A stretch of DNA of 64,000 bases from Patescibacteria group bacterium (GTDB lineage Bacteria > Patescibacteria > Paceibacteria > UBA9973 > UBA2103). The stretch spans positions 1 to 64,000 of the forward strand of contig SCTS01000005.1 in assembly GCA_004322365.1 (NCBI GenBank), given 5' to 3'. The notes beneath the pieces were generated by a model, which was not told the DNA's origin, did not search any database, and was given only the letters and a program-made list of their open reading frames with translations. A program made the position numbers and the translations under genes. Positions 47,725 through 55,712 of the stretch are shown piece by piece (positions within the stretch are counted from its first letter, which is position 1; each line of letters begins with the position of its first letter).

Positions 47725-48967
47725 AATTTTGAGTTAACAGTGCCCGTTTTGATACCGTCTTTTTTAGCCCATCAACGCGTCGCACAATTTCAAACGAGCC
47801 TTCGGTCGACTGTCGTCCTACCACTATGCGGTACGGCATACCCAAAAGGTCTGAGTCTGCAAATTTCTCTCCCGCGCGCGTATCTCGCTCATCGTACAAA
47901 ACCTCAACGCCAACAGCCTGAAGTTCTTCATATAAAGAATCCGCAAGCGCGCGTATTTTTTCATCTCCTTGTGAGAGCTCAACAAGATGAACATCAAACG
48001 GTGCAATAGAAGCAGGCCAGACAGTTCCCTTCTCATCACATAACACTTCCACCACGGTGCCTAGTAGTCGTCCTACGCCTATGCCGTATGAGCCCATGTG
48101 TACCTGTGCATCTTTCCCGTCTTTGTCTTTGTATTTGAGACCAAGAGCATCAGCGTACTTCGTGCCGAGTTTAAAGATGTTACCCACTTCAATAGATTTT
48201 GCTTCTACCAACTTATTGCGATCAAGCGATAGCTCTTCAAGTACTTCCTCCGTCATAACTTCATCGTTCACTGCAATCCGCTTTTCCGTGTCTATATATA
48301 TAGTGTCTTCGCCTGCAGTTGATACTGTCTGGAACTCGTGACTATATTTTGAAAATACTCCACCTGACGCAAATGTCAGGTAGGTAATATCACCCAAGCC
48401 AACACGGCGGAATATATTTTCATAGGCAATACCTACTTCCTTATAAAATGCATCAAGTTCCTCTTCTGAACGACAAAATGAATACAAATCTTTCATTACA
48501 AACTCACGCCCGCGCATGATGCCGGATTTTGTACGAAGTTCGTTCCGAAATTTTGATTGAAAGTGGTACACATACCGAGGTAAATCACGGTAGCTCGATA
48601 CCTGCATGGCAACGGCTTTTGTGATTGGCTCTTCATGCGTAAAAGAAAGTCCAAGCTCCCCTCCTGATTTCAGTTCAGTCTTAAACCAATTATCTATTTT
48701 TTTATCATCCCATCGATCAGTTGCTTTCCACAATTCAGGATTCTGCAAAACTGAAAAAGAAACTTCCTGTCCACCAAGTGCATTCATTTCTTCTCGAATA
48801 ATGTTTTCAATTTTTTTAAAAACACGAAGTCCGAGTGGAAGTAAATCGTACACACCAGCCATCTCCTTGTGAATGTAGCCACCTCGAATCAGAAGTTGGG
48901 CATTCTCAGAAACCTCATCTTTTGGGGCATCCTTGCGGGTTTTAGTAAAGAGATGTGATTGCTTCAT
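47714..48967 (-). CDS. proS: Prolyl-tRNA synthetase, short form
   Basis: A 417-residue class II synthetase with motif 2 (FRNELRTKSGIMRGREFVMK) and motif 3 (VHMGSYGIGVGRLLGTVVEV). The roughly 180-residue editing (INS) domain of bacterial ProRS between motifs 2 and 3 is absent, so misacylated Ala-tRNA-Pro would have to be cleared in trans or tolerated. The anticodon-binding domain is intact. It is co-transcribed with mreB and preceded by csaA and a T-box leader. Confidence 0.95.
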   Translation of the reverse strand: MKQSHLFTKTRKDAPKDEVSENAQLLIRGGYIHKEMAGVYDLLPLGLRVFKKIENIIREEMNALGGQEVSFSVLQNPELWKATDRWDDKKIDNWFKTELKSGGELGLSFTHEEPITKAVAMQVSSYRDLPRYVYHFQSKFRNELRTKSGIMRGREFVMKDLYSFCRSEEELDAFYKEVGIAYENIFRRVGLGDITYLTFASGGVFSKYSHEFQTVSTAGEDTIYIDTEKRIAVNDEVMTEEVLEELSLDRNKLVEAKSIEVGNIFKLGTKYADALGLKYKDKDGKDAQVHMGSYGIGVGRLLGTVVEVLCDEKGTVWPASIAPFDVHLVELSQGDEKIRALADSLYEELQAVGVEVLYDERDTRAGEKFADSDLLGMPYRIVVGRQSTEGSFEIVRRVDGLKKTVSKRALLTQNYGF

Positions 48968-48984
48968 TCTCGAAATAGTACAGC

Positions 48985-49320
48985 CTAAAAGAGCTTTCCG
49001 CCAACAATGGCAGAATCATTGCTTGGGACAACAAGAATTGCCTGCCCTTCTGAATCAGGCACACCGAGCGTCAAACACTCCGAAACAAAAGGTCCAATTT
49101 GCCGAGGAGGAAAATTGACTACACCAAGAACCTTCTTGCCGAGAAGCTCTTCTTTTGTGTGATGCTTCACGAGCTGTGCGGATGAATGTTTGATGCCAAT
49201 GTCGGATCCAAAATCAATCGTCAACTTATACGCAGGTTTTCTTGCTTCAGGAAAATCATCCACTGCAATTATTTTTCCGACCCGAATGTCTACTATTCCC
49301 AAATCATCTATTGTGGCCAT
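48985..49320 (-). CDS. csaA: CsaA-type tRNA-binding protein
   Basis: A 111-residue OB-fold protein: IVDIRVGKIIAVDDFPEARK, PAYKLTIDFG, then LLGKKVLGVVNFPPRQIGPF and a C-terminal dimer segment. It matches CsaA, a dimeric tRNA-binding/chaperone-like protein related to the C-terminal domain of MetRS. It sits 17 bases before proS in a T-box-controlled unit, which makes a tRNA-linked role attractive. Confidence 0.9.
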   Translation of the reverse strand: MATIDDLGIVDIRVGKIIAVDDFPEARKPAYKLTIDFGSDIGIKHSSAQLVKHHTKEELLGKKVLGVVNFPPRQIGPFVSECLTLGVPDSEGQAILVVPSNDSAIVGGKLF

Positions 49321-49330
49321 AAAAATTTAA

Positions 49331-49612
49331 TTAACTTTCTAAGGTTGTAATTTTTCTCTGAGCTTTTTCTATTGCTCTTTCAAGTCTTCTTTTCTTTATC
49401 TCCGTAAGTTGTATAGAGTACGGAATCAGGTGGAGATTTTTTGAAGCGTCACCCGCGTCTCTCCATACTTCATACTGACATTTCTTTTCTTCGCACACAC
49501 TTACTGAGATTCGCAAGTTCCGGACATACTCACGGAGTCGCTGAACTCTCTGCTTCGAATTCTCTTTTTTTCTTCTCTCGCTTCGGTTTTTTCTCTGCTC
49601 TAACGAACTCAT
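49331..49612 (-). CDS. Basic helical hypothetical protein, first gene of the T-box unit
   Basis: A 93-residue protein, strongly basic and helical (RKNRSERRKKENSKQRVQRL ... KRRLERAIEKAQRKI), with two Cys in the middle (SVCEEKKCQYEVW). Binding to RNA is likely from charge. It lies 24 bases after the T-box terminator and 10 bases before csaA. The ATG at 49612 is chosen because the longer frame would run through the terminator hairpin. Confidence 0.65.
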   Translation of the reverse strand: MSSLEQRKNRSERRKKENSKQRVQRLREYVRNLRISVSVCEEKKCQYEVWRDAGDASKNLHLIPYSIQLTEIKKRRLERAIEKAQRKITTLES

Positions 49613-49631
49613 ACAATTTACTACAATTAAT

Positions 49632-49830
49632 AAATGCCCCTCATTCCCTTTCGGGAATGAGGGGCGAGAATATCGCGGTACCACCCTTCTTTGTTCTTTA
49701 GAGAATTTTTACTATCGAGCGAGAGAGGGGGAAGAAGAACTTTTTTTCTTCCCCGAACGAGCGCTGAGAGCAAAAAATACCTCCTAGGTATTTTTTACGG
49801 TTTCCTTTTCCGTCGCACTTATATCCACTG
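49632..49830 (-). ncRNA. T-box leader (riboswitch)
   Basis: On the minus strand the leader shows the T-box sequence AGGGTGGTACCGCG (49687-49674), then CGCCCCT, which can pair with AGGG to form the antiterminator and is also the 5' arm of the terminator stem GCCCCTCATTCCC-GAAA-GGGAATGAGGGGC (49665-49636). Upstream are a GGGGAAGAA/TTCTTCCCC stem and an AAATACCT/AGGTATTT stem. A classical Stem I with specifier bulge is not clear to me; CCT in the second stem could be the Pro codon. It should sense uncharged tRNA and control the unit with proS. Confidence 0.82.
49636..49665 (-). terminator. T-box terminator hairpin
   Basis: A perfect 13-bp stem, GCCCCTCATTCCC against GGGAATGAGGGGC, with a GAAA loop on the minus strand. 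The tail ATTTATTAATT is T-poor, so termination may be leaky, or the switch may act on translation of the ATG 24 bases downstream. Confidence 0.8.
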
Positions 49831-49930
49831 TGGAATTTCGTGCGCAGCTTGTTTGGCTGGGTACCAAACTCAAACGCCTGTATGTAACTAAAACTAGTGT
49901 ACCAAAAGAAGCGGGAGTGTCAAAAATGAC

Positions 49931-51019
49931 TCAAGAAACTAAACGGAAAATATCGTGTGCAGTAACTGCGAGCATAAGAATAATGAGCACACCAAACCCA
50001 GCAACATTTATGATGTCAGAAACTCGTGCAGGAATCTTACGACGAGAGATTGTTTCAATACCCAAAAGTGCTAATCGTCCGCCATCAAGAGCTGGAAATG
50101 GAAGTAAGTTAACAATAGCTAGGTTCATTGAAATTAATGCTGCGAGAGAAAGAACAGAACCCAAGCCAAACCCGCTAGCATCTCCAACAAGTGACACAAT
50201 GCCAACCGGCCCCGTAATGTTTGAAATATCTGCGGAAAATGTAAACGCCTGACCGATAAGTGTCCCTAGCCCAATTATGATTCCCTTTGTTTGAGTAATG
50301 GTATCGGTAACTCCTGCAACAAAAGCTTTTTCAACAGGTAGCGAGAGCGTCCCTACAAGCGCGGGTGCAATACCAATGACTAACCGTTCAGGGTTTTTAG
50401 AATCAAGACCTTTAAGGGGTGTAACAGTGAAATCTTGCTGGACATTGTTTCGAAGAACGCCAACTGTAATGGGGCCCTCTGCATCCCCTATGGCAGTAAG
50501 AACATCTTCAGGTTTCTCTATTTTTGTTTCAACACTATTTGAGGAGATGGAAACAATTTCATCACCTGCCTTGATGCCCGCATTGAATGCGGGGCTACTT
50601 GGAAGCACTTGTACTGCTCGTACATGCGGATCCTGTATATACTTTGCATTCTCTGTATCCCCAACCAACGCAGGGATACCTACCATTAATGCAGTCGTAG
50701 AAAGAATGAGACCTAAAATAAGGTTAGAAAATGGTCCGGCAAATAATGTAGCGGCTTGGAGAATTTTTGGACGCCTCGCAAATGCCCGAGGATCATCTAA
50801 ACCTGCATCATCTTCACCAACAATCTTTACGAAACCACCAAATGGCAGTGCGTTGATTGTGTATTCCGTTTCTCCAATTTTCTTCCCCCACAATTTTGGA
50901 GGAAAGCCAAGACCGAATTCTGGCACCTTCATACCAGAAAGCTTTGCCACAATTAAGTGTCCAAATTCATGCCCCACAATGAGGGCAACGAGCATGATGA
51001 TGAAAATGAGTATGGACAT
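49931..51019 (-). CDS. rseP: Site-2 membrane zinc protease RseP-type
   Basis: A 362-residue M50 intramembrane protease. The HExxH motif is in VGHEFGHLIVAKLSG in the first helix, a PDZ domain lies in the middle (LPSSPAFNAGIKAGDEIVSI), and the third ligand motif is NLLPFPALDGGRL. It cleaves transmembrane anti-sigma factors or signal-peptide remnants. It is upstream of the T-box leader on the same strand and could be partly co-transcribed. Four membrane helices are expected. Confidence 0.95.
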   Translation of the reverse strand: MSILIFIIMLVALIVGHEFGHLIVAKLSGMKVPEFGLGFPPKLWGKKIGETEYTINALPFGGFVKIVGEDDAGLDDPRAFARRPKILQAATLFAGPFSNLILGLILSTTALMVGIPALVGDTENAKYIQDPHVRAVQVLPSSPAFNAGIKAGDEIVSISSNSVETKIEKPEDVLTAIGDAEGPITVGVLRNNVQQDFTVTPLKGLDSKNPERLVIGIAPALVGTLSLPVEKAFVAGVTDTITQTKGIIIGLGTLIGQAFTFSADISNITGPVGIVSLVGDASGFGLGSVLSLAALISMNLAIVNLLPFPALDGGRLALLGIETISRRKIPARVSDIINVAGFGVLIILMLAVTAHDIFRLVS

Positions 51020-51023
51020 GGAT

Positions 51024-51112
51024 TTTAGCTTCTAGCTTCTAGCTTTTAGCTTCTAGGCGCTAGCTTTCAATTCTAACCTAGAACCTAACACCTAGCACCC
51101 AAAACCTCTAAC
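51024..51112. repeat. Interspersed hairpin repeat block
   Basis: Left arm TTTAGCTTCTAGCTTCTAGC repeated, with GGCGCTAGC; right arm AACCTAGAACCTAACACCTAG followed by CACCCAAAACC. It separates frr and rseP. Confidence 0.8.
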
Positions 51113-51114
51113 AA

Positions 51115-51651
51115 CTAAGAAGCCAAGTCAGCTTCCTTCTTCTCGGTAGCAACTTCGAGTTTCCCATTTACTTCGTCAACGACCTTTTGGACTTCTGCTT
51201 TAAGACGCTTCACCTCATCCTCACTTGATTCATCCTTCTCGATATCGGAAATTGCCTTTGTTCTGAGAGCTCGAAGTTGAATGCGTGCTTCTTCAAGTTT
51301 CCCTCGCACTAACTTAATTAACTGATGTCTGCGCTCTTCGGTAAGCATCGGAAATGATACGCGAATTCCCTTGTCGTCAGAACCTACTGAAACACCTAAA
51401 TCTTCTAGTGTTATAGCCTTTTCAATTGCCTTGACCTGTTCTCTATCCCACGGGCTCACATATAAGGTGCGCGCATCTTCAATGGTGATATTTGCAACCT
51501 GATTCAACTTCATCCGAGAGCCATACACTTCAATAAAAATACCATCCAGTAATGTTGGCGTTGCACGCCCCGTGCGAAGACTCGATACTTCTGTAAGTAG
51601 CCAATCGACTTTCTCAAGCGCAAGCTTTTTGAATGTGTTCAAATCGTACAT
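51115..51651 (-). CDS. frr: Ribosome recycling factor
   Basis: A 178-residue three-helix protein that splits post-termination ribosomes with EF-G. Recognisable: LEKVDWLLTEVSSLRTGRAT, the beta domain YGSRMKLNQVANITIEDART, and PMLTEERRHQLIKLVRGKLE, then ALRTKAISDIEK. Standard length. Confidence 0.96.
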   Translation of the reverse strand: MYDLNTFKKLALEKVDWLLTEVSSLRTGRATPTLLDGIFIEVYGSRMKLNQVANITIEDARTLYVSPWDREQVKAIEKAITLEDLGVSVGSDDKGIRVSFPMLTEERRHQLIKLVRGKLEEARIQLRALRTKAISDIEKDESSEDEVKRLKAEVQKVVDEVNGKLEVATEKKEADLAS

Positions 51652-51708
51652 ACCTAGTGTTTAGGGTATAGCGTTTAGGGTTTAGAGTAAAGAGGAATAT
51701 GAGTGCGG

Positions 51709-51714
51709 TATTAT
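51709..51714 (+). promoter_or_regulatory. -10 box of alr
   Basis: TATTAT, 7 bases before the alr ATG at 51722; a leaderless start is likely. Confidence 0.4.
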
Positions 51715-51721
51715 TGAGCCT

Positions 51722-52870
51722 ATGAATAAGACTGCCGATCACAAGGGACTTCGCACATGGATTGAAATAGACCGCCGTGCCATAAGGCACAACTACAAGC
51801 TCTTCCGCTCTCTCATACCCAAAACCACTAAATTACTCTCAGTTGTAAAATCAAATGCCTACGGACATTCACATATCGATTTCTCAAAAGAAGTTGAAGC
51901 GCTCGGCATTGATTACATCGCAGTAGATTCAATCGTCGAAGGGCTATCCCTCCGAAAAAGTGGCGTACGATGCCCTATCCTTGTATTGGGTCACACGCTC
52001 CATGTACGCATCAAAGATGCGGCGGTTCACGATATACGAGTCGCAGTTTCAAGCATCACGCAATTACACCAGCTTCAAAAAGAAACATTTAAACGGCCAC
52101 TTAAAATTCATATAAAAGTAGATACGGGACTGCATCGTCAGGGATTTACTCTTGACGACCTTGCAGAGGTTCGTAAATTTCTTGAGTGGAATAAAAAAAC
52201 AAAACGCGTCGTCGTTGAAGGTCTCTTTACGCACTTTGCACAAGGGAAAGACCCTCTGCACCCCCTATACACCAAAAACCAACTAGGAGAATTTACTACT
52301 TGGGTACAAGAATTTCATACACTTGGAGTGCGCCCAATTCTTCACACTGCTGCAACGGGCCCCACGCTCGTATTTCCTGAATCACATTTTGATATGGTGA
52401 GAATTGGTATTGGACTCTACGGCATCTGGCCAGATGAAAAAACAAAGAAATTTCTTGAAAAGAAATACACACTCAAGCCAATTTTGTCATGGAGAGCTGT
52501 GGTGTCTGAAATAAAAAAACTTCCAAAAGGAAGTAAGATTGGCTATGACTCAACAAAAACTTTAAAGCAAAGCAGCGTTGTTGCGGTGTGCCCTATTGGC
52601 TACTGGCATGGATTTCCCCGCGCACTCTCATCGCACGGGTTCGTGCTCATAAACGGGAAACGTGCAAAAGTTTTGGGACGAGTTTCGATGGATATGATTT
52701 CAGTTGATGTAACGGGAATTAAAAATGTAAAAGTTGGAAGCATTGCAACAATTATTGGTACAGATAAAAAAGATGAACTGAAGGCAGAAGACATTGCTGA
52801 CTCAATGAACGCATCCACATACGAATTTCTCACACGTTTAAACCCACTTATCAAACGGCTCTATATTTAA
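51722..52870 (+). CDS. alr: Alanine racemase
   Basis: A 382-residue PLP enzyme making D-Ala for peptidoglycan. The PLP lysine is in LLSVVKSNAYGHSH, the second motif is IKVDTGLHRQGF, and the catalytic Tyr lies in SKIGYDSTKT; the C-terminal beta domain ends with YEFLTRLNPLIKRLYI. It feeds MurF, also in this window. Divergent from frr. Confidence 0.95.
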   Translation: MNKTADHKGLRTWIEIDRRAIRHNYKLFRSLIPKTTKLLSVVKSNAYGHSHIDFSKEVEALGIDYIAVDSIVEGLSLRKSGVRCPILVLGHTLHVRIKDAAVHDIRVAVSSITQLHQLQKETFKRPLKIHIKVDTGLHRQGFTLDDLAEVRKFLEWNKKTKRVVVEGLFTHFAQGKDPLHPLYTKNQLGEFTTWVQEFHTLGVRPILHTAATGPTLVFPESHFDMVRIGIGLYGIWPDEKTKKFLEKKYTLKPILSWRAVVSEIKKLPKGSKIGYDSTKTLKQSSVVAVCPIGYWHGFPRALSSHGFVLINGKRAKVLGRVSMDMISVDVTGIKNVKVGSIATIIGTDKKDELKAEDIADSMNASTYEFLTRLNPLIKRLYI

Positions 52871-52880
52871 ATCAGCTGCG

Positions 52881-52912
52881 GGATTTCTGGTTCCAGCTTT
52901 CAGCTTCTGTGC
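52881..52912. repeat. Interspersed repeat plus short hairpin
   Basis: TTCCAGCTTTCAGCTTCTG, followed by GTGCAACCTC-CG-GAGGTTGCAC at 52910-52931, a 10-bp stem that likely terminates the convergent alr and holB transcripts. Confidence 0.7.
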
Positions 52913-52947
52913 AACCTCCGGAGGTTGCACAGATATCATAGATTAAC

Positions 52948-53637
52948 TCAGGTATGGGAGCGAGGGAGAGTCACCGCGAGATGTCCAAGAACTGCTTTTA
53001 CTGACGAGCCTTGTTGGCGCATGTATCCTTGTGCGTCAAGCAAATCCCGAAGTGCCTGCGGTGAAGCGCCTTTTGTGTGTACTTGCTCTAGTAATTCTTT
53101 TACAAATGCCCTGACTGGTGCGCGGTCTTGGGTCTTGGTGATGTATCCGGTTATTTTCTCTACCATTTTTGAGCGCTCTTCAAAGGTTGCAGATAAAAAT
53201 TCTCTCGCTTCTTTCTTTGCATCCTCATCATCAGAAAGCATGTGTGCATCAGACACTGACACCGCAACAGCTCTAGATTGAAGCGTTGGCAACACATGCC
53301 CGAGCGCATCAATGGAGAAAAAGAAAATAGTATTGCCAGTCGCCTCTTCAACAACTTTGAGAAGAGCGTTTTGCGCTTCAGTAGTTGCACGACTAAATGT
53401 AACTACCAAGTACTTCGAATCTTTAAGTGGTTTCAATGAAGCGTACGAAGAAATTTCACGAGCGTTATCAACGGAAAGCTCTGTAAAAGAAAGCACGAGC
53501 ACATCGGAGTTTCCTGCAGTCTTTATCCCACGCGTTTCAAGCATTGCCAAAACTTCAGAGGCTCCTTTGCCAGCGTTTCCTACAACAAGGTAGGCATGAT
53601 GTAGTTCTTTCGTATGAGCGAGTTCGGATACTTTCAT
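52948..53637 (-). CDS. holB: DNA polymerase III delta' -like clamp-loader subunit
   Basis: A 229-residue protein starting KELHHAYLVVGNAGKG, where the P-loop is degenerate (no GKT), then SVDNAREISSYASLKPLKDS, TTEAQNALLKVVEEATGNTI and VLPTLQSRAVAV (the SRC region, with Ala in place of Cys). Loss of the nucleotide site is normal for delta'. It helps load the sliding clamp. Shorter than E. coli HolB (334), with the collar domain reduced. Confidence 0.82.
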   Translation of the reverse strand: MKVSELAHTKELHHAYLVVGNAGKGASEVLAMLETRGIKTAGNSDVLVLSFTELSVDNAREISSYASLKPLKDSKYLVVTFSRATTEAQNALLKVVEEATGNTIFFFSIDALGHVLPTLQSRAVAVSVSDAHMLSDDEDAKKEAREFLSATFEERSKMVEKITGYITKTQDRAPVRAFVKELLEQVHTKGASPQALRDLLDAQGYMRQQGSSVKAVLGHLAVTLPRSHT

Positions 53638-53659
53638 GTGTGAATACTAGCATTTACAC

Positions 53660-54676
53660 TTATCTGCGTTTTGTAGTCATCGTTTTCTTATAGGTTTCAA
53701 GATGGTCGAGTGCGATACCAGTACCCTTCGCAACACAGAACGCTGCCTCTTCTGCAAGCACTGCGCTCACGCCTGTTCGGCGAAATACCAACTCTGGTAA
53801 ATGACGGAGTTGCGATGTTCCGCCAGTCATGATGATTCCCTTATCGATAATGTCAGCGGCGAGCTCTGGTGGAGTTTCTTGAAGCACTGTGCGTATTGCT
53901 TTTATCATCTCTCTAAGCTCTCGAGATATTGCTCGCACAATTTCATTGGTTGAAACTGTTGCAGTTCGTGGAAGACCTGACAATAAATCGCGCCCTTTGA
54001 TTGCCATCGAGAGTTCTTCTTCAACGGGCACCGCTGAACCAATACCAATTTTGATATCTTCAGCTGTCTTATCGCCAATAGCGAGGTTATACGTTTTCTT
54101 TATGTAGTCTGCGATTGCTTGATCAATGCGGTTGCCTGCACATTTCACCGAAGTTGAAGCAACGATGCCACCCAAGGAAATCACCGCAACATCAATAGTG
54201 CCTCCCCCAACATCAGCAATCATATGCCCTCGGGGTTCATGAATAGGAATGCCTGCACCGATAGCTGCAAGAATTGGCTCCTTAATAACATATGCATTTC
54301 GAGCACCCGCTTTAAGTCCCGCCTCAACGACAGCACGACGCTCTGTTGAAGTAACTCCTGCAGGAACAGAAACAATGACATCGGGTTTAAAAAGATTCCA
54401 TGCGCCTAACGATTTTTTAATGTAGTAGCGGAGCATTGCTTCAGTGACACGATAATCAGCAATGACACCATCTTTCATAGGACGGTACGCAATTATTGAA
54501 TCAGGAGTTCTCCCAACCATCTCTTTTGCTTCAGAGCCTATTGCCAAAATTTTTCGATCATGGACTGACACAGCAACAACAGAAGGTTCATTCAGAACAA
54601 CACCGTAGCCGGGCACATACACTAAGGTAGTGGTAGTACCGAGATCAATTCCGAGCCTTGGAGAAAAGAATGACAT
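53660..54676 (-). CDS. mreB: Second MreB-like actin
   Basis: A 338-residue MreB/Mbl paralogue: phosphate-1 RLGIDLGTTTTLVYVPGYG, phosphate-2 MIADVGGGTIDVAVISLGG, adenosine motif IIMTGGTSQLRHLPELVF. Similar to the first MreB in most of its length but clearly diverged, and not linked to mreC/mreD. It could act as a second shape filament or in division. The ATG at 54676 gives the short conserved start MSFFSPRLGIDLG. It is followed by holB 22 bases later. Confidence 0.93.
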   Translation of the reverse strand: MSFFSPRLGIDLGTTTTLVYVPGYGVVLNEPSVVAVSVHDRKILAIGSEAKEMVGRTPDSIIAYRPMKDGVIADYRVTEAMLRYYIKKSLGAWNLFKPDVIVSVPAGVTSTERRAVVEAGLKAGARNAYVIKEPILAAIGAGIPIHEPRGHMIADVGGGTIDVAVISLGGIVASTSVKCAGNRIDQAIADYIKKTYNLAIGDKTAEDIKIGIGSAVPVEEELSMAIKGRDLLSGLPRTATVSTNEIVRAISRELREMIKAIRTVLQETPPELAADIIDKGIIMTGGTSQLRHLPELVFRRTGVSAVLAEEAAFCVAKGTGIALDHLETYKKTMTTKRR

Positions 54677-54715
54677 GGCAAATAAGTGTAACAGATGGAG
54701 CGTACAAATGAGCAC

Positions 54716-54743
54716 TTGACAAATACATCTATTGGAGTACAGT
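54716..54743 (+). promoter_or_regulatory. Promoter of the 54783 operon
   Basis: A consensus -35 TTGACA (54716-54721), 16 bases, then TACAGT (54738-54743). It is divergent from the second mreB. Confidence 0.55.
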
Positions 54744-54782
54744 ACGTCTTCAAGTGAAGTTAGCGGAATAAATAAAAATCAT

Positions 54783-55043
54783 ATGTCTGTCGATACACAC
54801 TTTGAAGAAGGAACTAACCCACTATCCAAAATGTGGGACAACATAAAAGACTGGGGATCACATCCAGAGGCAGATGCAGTACCTAGACATAGCTATGCAC
54901 CAGGCGGATGGAGTCCACAATACGAACCTGACGCTGAACACCCTGAAACCGTACCATCAAAGAAAAGTAACTGGGGTGAGGCTTTCATTGGCATGCTCTT
55001 AGGATGGATGATTAAAAGAGCTCAGAAAAAAAATAAACACTAG
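54783..55043 (+). CDS. Hypothetical protein with C-terminal amphipathic helix
   Basis: An 86-residue protein, polar and Pro-rich (HSYAPGGWSPQYEPDAEHPE), with a C-terminal hydrophobic/basic helix (WGEAFIGMLLGWMIKRAQKK) that could contact the membrane. First of three unknown genes with 3-base gaps. No family is recognised. It might be connected with the nearby second MreB, with which it shares a divergent promoter region. Confidence 0.7.
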   Translation: MSVDTHFEEGTNPLSKMWDNIKDWGSHPEADAVPRHSYAPGGWSPQYEPDAEHPETVPSKKSNWGEAFIGMLLGWMIKRAQKKNKH

Positions 55044-55046
55044 ACT

Positions 55047-55277
55047 ATGGGATTTTTTAACCTCATCGGTGGAGAGAGACCTCTACATAAAGATCATGAT
55101 GCTATACCTTTGGCCCCAGGAGTGTATGATAAAAAAACACAACTGAAAGCTCGTACCCCTGAGCAGGTAGATGGAGATGGTGAAGAGGATTCATGGGATC
55201 AAAACGTGCCGACTCAATGGGAAAATGGGGGGATAGAAGTCGTCAACAAATTTTTTCGAGGGCTCTTCAACCGATAA
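55047..55277 (+). CDS. Hypothetical protein, second of the 54783 operon
   Basis: A 76-residue soluble protein starting MGFFNLIGGERPLHKDHDAI and ending with an amphipathic helix (GIEVVNKFFRGLFNR). It contains a strongly acidic centre (VDGDGEEDSWDQ). It lies 3 bases after the first gene. The shared theme of small polar proteins with membrane-like C-terminal helices suggests a complex. Unknown function. Confidence 0.65.
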   Translation: MGFFNLIGGERPLHKDHDAIPLAPGVYDKKTQLKARTPEQVDGDGEEDSWDQNVPTQWENGGIEVVNKFFRGLFNR

Positions 55278-55280
55278 AAA

Positions 55281-55703
55281 ATGAGTGAATCGGCAGAAGC
55301 ATTGTTTGGAGACAGAGGTCCACATTTCCGTGGACCTCTTTTCGAACGTCAGTTAGAAGTTCCAACACTGAAAATGCTTTCTGGTACAAGAAGTCAGACT
55401 ACAGGCACTCACGTGTCGCGACTTCCCCATCAAGAACCATCGGTTACTTTTGTTAGCAGAAGAACGGAAGAATCAAAAGAAAGAAACATCCTTGGCAGTG
55501 CTGGGCACGGATTATTAAGGATAGCTGCTCTACCTATTGGTGCTACCTTATTTACTCTTGGAATGCTCGTCGATTCTGGTCTTGCTGTCGGGTTTGCTGC
55601 TGGCGGACATCTCACAGTCCCAATTGCTGCACTAGCTACCGTTGCGACGGCAACATGGATAGCGGGGGCAAAGTTGTGGGAGTTTGGAATTGGGAAAAAA
55701 TAA
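55281..55703 (+). CDS. Hypothetical two-helix membrane protein, third of the operon
   Basis: A 140-residue protein: a polar N-terminal half (about residues 1-75) and a C-terminal pair of hydrophobic helices (about 78-102 and 108-133; LPIGATLFTLGMLVDSGLAV, VPIAALATVATATWIAGAKL). It is 3 bases after the second gene. No family is recognised. It may anchor the two smaller partners. Confidence 0.7.
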   Translation: MSESAEALFGDRGPHFRGPLFERQLEVPTLKMLSGTRSQTTGTHVSRLPHQEPSVTFVSRRTEESKERNILGSAGHGLLRIAALPIGATLFTLGMLVDSGLAVGFAAGGHLTVPIAALATVATATWIAGAKLWEFGIGKK

Positions 55704-55712
55704 AAAACTTAA

